Assembly (NCBI GenBank): GCA_965227265.1
Contig: OZ245738.1
Location: 434,001-498,000 of the forward strand
Source of the DNA: UBA2336 sp965227265
GTDB lineage: Bacteria > Bacteroidota > Bacteroidia > Cytophagales > Cyclobacteriaceae
DNA: 64,000 bases
Direction: 5' to 3'
Every line of letters starts with the position of its first letter. Position 1 is the stretch's first letter. The notes under the pieces are model-generated. The model had not been told where the DNA came from. It saw only the letters and a list, made by a program, of their open reading frames with translations, and did no database searches. Shown piece after piece: positions 59,464 to 64,000 of this stretch. Both the position numbers and the translations under genes were made by a program.

Positions 59464-61798
59464 ATTTATTGTACTGGCAGTTTTGGGTTTCGCAATTACT
59501 TCTTGCAAGTCACCAGAATCTCAAATAGCCGACCTTTCCAAAAACATTCCTTCGCTCGAAAGTCTTTCTGGTAAATGGGTTTCCATTGATACGGTAGACA
59601 TGGAACCTTCGCTCAGAAATTTTCGGGCGCAAGCACTTACTAATAAAGATATCACTTCCTTAAGCTGGTTTGCATCTGCACCGTATTCGGGCGGATATCA
59701 TACCGGTACGATGAAAGTGAATGGAGAAACTCCGTTGGTAACGCATTTCCGGTGGCAACCGTATCAGGCATTGCGTAGATCAATGAACAAAGATCTTGAG
59801 ATCAACAGCGCAACCCGAATGGTAGTTGATAAAAATATAATTCTCTGGGAAGTGATGCTTAAAAACACAAGCGGTAAAGCACAAGAATATAATGTCACCA
59901 TCGATCACATTGGATTTATCAGTCAGTACCCAAACCAGGAATGGCAATGGTGGTATCCATATCCAACACTGGAAGGTCAAATCACCAAGCGCGATGATGT
60001 AATTGAGAACATGCGCGATTATATCGGAACCGGTAAGAACAGTGATGAAAAAATGGTAGAGGAATTGATCAACGGTCGCCCGACAAAAACGGTAAAGAAA
60101 GCAATCTGGCCTTCTGATGCAGATGTACTGAACAGTAAAAAGTATAAGACCACGTTATATGAAAATCAATTGATCATTTCCGATACGGAAACGAAAGCTG
60201 TATCAGGTTATTCGGTGATAACTCAACCCGATAGTATTGCGACACATAATTCCGGTGGAACTTCATCGTGGAAATATTCGCTCGAAAGCAACGAAACAAA
60301 AACAATTCGTTTCGCCATGACGTGGGATGATGATGAGACTACCGTAAAGCAAACCTTGAGTGAGGTAGCAACCGAGTTTGAGAAAACCTGGACAAGCGTT
60401 CAAACCGAATGGGAAAACAAATGGCAGGAAATTTTCAAGCCGAATAATTCAGTTCTTTCCGGAGCATTTCCAATTCTTGAATCGAATGATTCGCTGGCGA
60501 ACCAAGTTTACTACACCGGTCCGTTAACAATGTTGTACCTGATGAATACCAATCTGCCGCAGCATGATAAAGTTTTCCTGACGGGCGGTCCGCGATGGGG
60601 CGCGTCCATTACTTTTTTCTGGGACATTACTGAATGGTCAACGCTGTGGGCTGTGGTAGATCCTGAAATGATGAAAGATCATTTAACCTCTTGGGTTAGC
60701 ATTGATCCTAATAAACATTTTGGTCAGGATAATTTTAATGGAGGTGGTGCGGGAAATGGCTACTCAGCAAATTACTGGGCGTTGTTTCAGATGATGCGCG
60801 CCTACTTAACTATTTCAGGCGACACGGATTTTTTGAAAAAGGAGATCGAAGGCAAAACCGTACTTCAGCATTTAGAAGATTATGCACTTAACTGGAAAAA
60901 ACTTTCTATTTATGATTCCACAAAAAAAATGGATGCTGCGTACAAGCTCGCTGATTTTGGGTCAGATGAATGGAATTTATTAGAATGTGTTCCTACGTAC
61001 AAACACATCGTTCCATCTTTCAACGCAGGCTACATCTGGATGATGCGCGAAACTGCAGCGTTTCATGAACAGGCGGGAAACACAACTCGCGCAGCTGAAT
61101 TAAATAAGGAAACGTCAGAAATGATTGAAAATCTATTGAAGCTATATGCTGGTAATGGAGTTTGGAACAGCTTGTATCCTGATGGCCGTAAGATTGAAGT
61201 GCGTCATTGTCTTGACTTCATGTTCCTGGGAAGATACCTGCCGAACGACATTCCGCCAAACATTAAAGATGAGATGATGGCTTTCGCGTATCGCGAGCTA
61301 ATCACCGATAACTGGATGCGCGCACAATCCATGAATGATGTTGCTGCAAAGGATTCAGATCGTCCCGATCATGGTCCGCTCGGTGCGTTTGATGGCTGGC
61401 CTGCCGGAACAATGGATGCCCTGGTTCAGCTTGGCTATCCTGACAAGGCTTTAAACTTTTATCATGCGATAGAACCTGTAACCGATGAAGGTATCTGGGC
61501 GCAGGCACACGAGCTTTGGGGTGAAAACAAATGGGAGAAAAGCGCAAAAGTTAGAATTGCAAAACGCGGTTGGCATAATCGCGAGTCCTCTGCGGGAATT
61601 GCTATGTCGCAGGTAATGCTCAAAAACTTCTTTGGATTCTATCCAACAGTTGATGGTGTAGCGCTTAAGCAGAACAAAGATTGGAATTTCAAAGGGAAGC
61701 TATATCACGTTAAGTATAAAGGAAAGTACTACACACTTGATGCGACCAACGGTGAAACAGTAATGACGGAAGAACAAGCTGCAGATTCTAGAAAATAA
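59453..61798 (+). CDS. Six-hairpin glycosidase-like lipoprotein
   Basis: 781 residues from ATG 59453 (a second in-frame ATG at 59441 would overlap the ROK gene further). Lipoprotein signal (FAITSC). An N-terminal beta-sandwich (SAPYSGGYHTGTMKVNGET...) is followed by an (alpha/alpha)6 barrel: FFWDITEWSTLWAVVDPEMM, NGYSANYWALFQMMRAYL, NAGYIWMMRETAAFHEQAG and LGAFDGWPAGTMDALVQLGYPDKAL. Candidate acid/base pairs are not clear. I cannot assign a GH family; context suggests mannoside processing. Its stop overlaps the next ATG (TAATG). Confidence 0.65.
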   Translation: MRNKFIVLAVLGFAITSCKSPESQIADLSKNIPSLESLSGKWVSIDTVDMEPSLRNFRAQALTNKDITSLSWFASAPYSGGYHTGTMKVNGETPLVTHFRWQPYQALRRSMNKDLEINSATRMVVDKNIILWEVMLKNTSGKAQEYNVTIDHIGFISQYPNQEWQWWYPYPTLEGQITKRDDVIENMRDYIGTGKNSDEKMVEELINGRPTKTVKKAIWPSDADVLNSKKYKTTLYENQLIISDTETKAVSGYSVITQPDSIATHNSGGTSSWKYSLESNETKTIRFAMTWDDDETTVKQTLSEVATEFEKTWTSVQTEWENKWQEIFKPNNSVLSGAFPILESNDSLANQVYYTGPLTMLYLMNTNLPQHDKVFLTGGPRWGASITFFWDITEWSTLWAVVDPEMMKDHLTSWVSIDPNKHFGQDNFNGGGAGNGYSANYWALFQMMRAYLTISGDTDFLKKEIEGKTVLQHLEDYALNWKKLSIYDSTKKMDAAYKLADFGSDEWNLLECVPTYKHIVPSFNAGYIWMMRETAAFHEQAGNTTRAAELNKETSEMIENLLKLYAGNGVWNSLYPDGRKIEVRHCLDFMFLGRYLPNDIPPNIKDEMMAFAYRELITDNWMRAQSMNDVAAKDSDRPDHGPLGAFDGWPAGTMDALVQLGYPDKALNFYHAIEPVTDEGIWAQAHELWGENKWEKSAKVRIAKRGWHNRESSAGIAMSQVMLKNFFGFYPTVDGVALKQNKDWNFKGKLYHVKYKGKYYTLDATNGETVMTEEQAADSRK

Positions 61799-64000
61799 TG
61801 ATTATGAAAAAAGTTATATACATATTATTAATGCTCATAGTCACACCAGCGTGGTCGCAAAAACGTCCGGTTGATTATGTGAATACATTAATCGGAACCC
61901 ATAATTCCCGTTGGGAACAATTTCCTGGTCCTACACGACCTTTTGGAATGGTGAAGCTTAGTCCGGATAATCAGGAGCAGGGCTGGAAGGCAGGCTACGA
62001 ATACGAAATTAACAGCATTGCCGGGTTTAGTCACATCCATGACTGGACGATGGGCGGAGTGTTGGTGATGCCAACAGTTGGAAAGGTTGAAACGCAACCG
62101 GGAACAGAACGCAATCCTGATGGCGGTTACCGATCACGCATTCGGCATGAAACGGAAAAGGGCGAAGCTGGCTATTATTCCGTTATGCTGGATGATTCTA
62201 ATATTAAAGCTGAGCTAACCACCACAACGCGAACCGGATTTCATCGCTATACATTTCCGCAAAGTGATTCAGCAAGAATTCTGGTTGACTTGTTAATTCC
62301 GACCGAATATGGCTACGAGATTTCGTGGGCTGTCATTTCAAAAGTTTCGGATACCGAGATTGAAGGATTTGTGTATGAGCAATCGTTGCGAAAAGCAAAC
62401 TACAATGAATACGTAGTGAATTTTGTAATGCGTTTCAGCAAACCGTTTGAATCTATGAATGGCTGGGTTCAGGAAGATATTTTCCGAAATACAAATCTTC
62501 TCGGCAGTGGCTTTGAGCACCGCGACATAGGTGCGTTCCTGAATTTTAAAACAAAGGCCGGTGAACAGGTCATGGTTCAAACCGGAATTTCTTATGTAAG
62601 CACGGCACAAGCCAGATTGAATCTGGAAACCGAATTGAATAGCTATAACTGGAATTTTGATCAGGTTGTAAAAGATAGCAAGGATGAATGGAATAAGCTT
62701 CTTTCCACAATTGAAGTCCAAACAACGGATGAAACGCTGAAGACTAAGTTCTATACGAATATGTATCGCGCCTTTTCAGCTCGCTCAACTTATAATGATG
62801 TGAATGGAAAATACATCGACATGTATGAAAAAGAACAAACCATGCGCGATGGTAAACCGATTTACGGCTCGGATGGATTTTGGATTACGTTTTGGAATTT
62901 AAATCAACTCTGGTCACTAGCAACACCCGAGCTCGCGAATAATTGGGTAAACAGCATGCTGGAGATTTACAACAAAGGCGGCTGGCTTCCGCGCGGCCCA
63001 ACCGGCATTGAGTACTCCGGAATTATGGTTGCCTCGCATGAGATTTCACTTCTCACGAATGCGTATCACAAAGGCATCCGCAATTATGATGTAAATAAAA
63101 TGTATGAAGCTATCACCAAGATCCAACGCGAGCAGGGGAGAGCGCACGATGCTGGCGGTTATGTTGGTAATCATTTCTTGAACGATTATATCAAGTTGGG
63201 CTATGTCCCGGATGATGTTGGGCCGGTTTCAAATACGCTTGCGTATGCATACGATGATTGGACCGTAGCGCAAATGGCGCTCACGCTCGGAAAGCAAAAG
63301 GATTACAAAGAGTTTATGAAGCGTGCGTACAACTATCGCAATGTATTCGATTCATCCGTTGGTTTTATGCGCAGAAAAAATCGCGATGGCTCATGGGCAA
63401 AGTTTTCGCCATTCGGTGATGTTGCCTGGCTCGGACCAGGATTTGTTGAGGGCAATGCCTGGCAATACACATACTTCGTACCACACGACTTAAGCGGCCT
63501 AATTTCATTGATGGGTAAAGATGAATTCAATAATCGTTTGGAGAAAGGTTTTCAAGCTTCTGCCGAGCATCATTTCAACTCGGAGCATTTAGGCTCAAAC
63601 TCGTTAGAAGGCATGGGAATTTTACCGGTTAACCATGGGAATCAACCCAACATGCAGGCAGCATATTTGTTTAACTATTCACAAAAGCCGTGGCTGACAC
63701 AAAAGTGGGCGAATGAAATCATGGACAAATACTATGGCAACACGCCCATGGATGGTTGGTTAGGCGATGAAGATCAGGGGCAAATGGGTTCATGGTTTGT
63801 GATGAGCTCAATGGGGCTTTTCGAAATGGATGGCGGTGCCTCTATAAAACCGACCTACGAAATCGGTACCCCAAGATTTGAGAAGGTTACGATTAACCTC
63901 GATCCAAAGTATTATAAAGGCGGAAAATTTGTGATCGAAGCAAAGAATGTTTCCGACAAAAATATCTACATCCAATCCGCAACCTTGAACGGAAAAACGT
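61798..64000 (+). CDS. GH92-family alpha-mannosidase, 3' end outside window
   Basis: Open from ATG 61798 (or 61804) to the window edge, about 734 residues. Signal peptide MKKVIYILLMLIVTPAWSQ. GH92 landmarks: YVNTLIGTHNSRWEQFPGPTRPFGMVKLSPD, GFSHIHDWTMGG, GFWITFWNLNQLWSL, EGNAWQYTYFVPHDL, and GWLGDEDQGQMGSWFVMSSMGLF, the conserved acidic block near the catalytic base. GH92 enzymes are calcium-dependent exo-alpha-mannosidases of N-glycans and yeast mannan. Last visible gene of the SusCD operon. Completes the set of alpha-mannosidases with the GH38 upstream. Confidence 0.92.
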   Translation, partial: MIMKKVIYILLMLIVTPAWSQKRPVDYVNTLIGTHNSRWEQFPGPTRPFGMVKLSPDNQEQGWKAGYEYEINSIAGFSHIHDWTMGGVLVMPTVGKVETQPGTERNPDGGYRSRIRHETEKGEAGYYSVMLDDSNIKAELTTTTRTGFHRYTFPQSDSARILVDLLIPTEYGYEISWAVISKVSDTEIEGFVYEQSLRKANYNEYVVNFVMRFSKPFESMNGWVQEDIFRNTNLLGSGFEHRDIGAFLNFKTKAGEQVMVQTGISYVSTAQARLNLETELNSYNWNFDQVVKDSKDEWNKLLSTIEVQTTDETLKTKFYTNMYRAFSARSTYNDVNGKYIDMYEKEQTMRDGKPIYGSDGFWITFWNLNQLWSLATPELANNWVNSMLEIYNKGGWLPRGPTGIEYSGIMVASHEISLLTNAYHKGIRNYDVNKMYEAITKIQREQGRAHDAGGYVGNHFLNDYIKLGYVPDDVGPVSNTLAYAYDDWTVAQMALTLGKQKDYKEFMKRAYNYRNVFDSSVGFMRRKNRDGSWAKFSPFGDVAWLGPGFVEGNAWQYTYFVPHDLSGLISLMGKDEFNNRLEKGFQASAEHHFNSEHLGSNSLEGMGILPVNHGNQPNMQAAYLFNYSQKPWLTQKWANEIMDKYYGNTPMDGWLGDEDQGQMGSWFVMSSMGLFEMDGGASIKPTYEIGTPRFEKVTINLDPKYYKGGKFVIEAKNVSDKNIYIQSATLNGKT

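Overview
The window is a stretch of a Bacteroidota chromosome, most likely from the Cytophagia. Support comes from a SusC/SusD pair, several full-length FtsX/MacB-type permeases without an adjacent ATPase, DUF2911 and M61 proteins, Kelch-TPR secreted proteins, and one TAnnTTTG promoter element. No rRNA, tRNA, transposase or CRISPR array was seen.

Layout. 1-22358 is ordinary chromosome: an AraC-family C-terminus, two tandem Kelch/TPR secreted proteins, an exported amidohydrolase, an M61 peptidase, a DUF2911 protein, two FtsX-type permeases, an unrecognised overlapping gene group built around a cytoplasmic SGNH hydrolase (14768-17608), a two-helix membrane protein, a third permease coupled to a PadR repressor with a clear inverted-repeat operator, and a lipoprotein.

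22362-35810 is the striking region: about 13.4 kb of integron gene cassettes, all on the minus strand, separated by 16 recognisable attC sites plus one remnant, with no integrase in the window. The cassettes encode mostly secreted or small cytosolic proteins of unknown function. Recognisable ones are an OLD-like ATPase/TOPRIM nuclease and a WapI-like immunity protein (each with one frameshift), a UDG/Mug-like protein, a HEPN-like protein and a TIMP-like protein. In 14 of 15 cassettes the 5' and 3' ends are cassette-specific inverted repeats of about 17-22 bp, well beyond the 7-bp R box. All 14 share one non-Watson-Crick position (A at the 5' end, C on the same strand at the 3' end, so G.T on the other strand). 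I think this is the most unusual signal in the window.

35970-38920 is a short chromosomal stretch: a VOC protein, a GNAT acetyltransferase, a hairpin-rich gap, an SRPBCC protein and a PAS histidine kinase.

38936-64000 (running off the end) is a mannose/mannoside utilisation locus. It holds an FAH hydrolase and SDR; mannonate dehydratase, an epimerase-like protein, an SMP-30 lactonase and a second SDR; a GH38 alpha-mannosidase; a GntR/UTRA regulator; SusC/SusD with a surface lipoprotein; a phosphomannose-isomerase-like protein; an MFS sugar porter; a ROK kinase; a six-hairpin glycosidase-like lipoprotein; and a GH92 mannosidase. A shared near-palindrome built on GTTCAT/ATGAAC lies at three control points and is the probable GntR operator. 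The gene set fits two parallel routes for mannose: phosphorylation and isomerisation (ROK plus PMI-like), and oxidation through mannonate and 2-keto-3-deoxygluconate.
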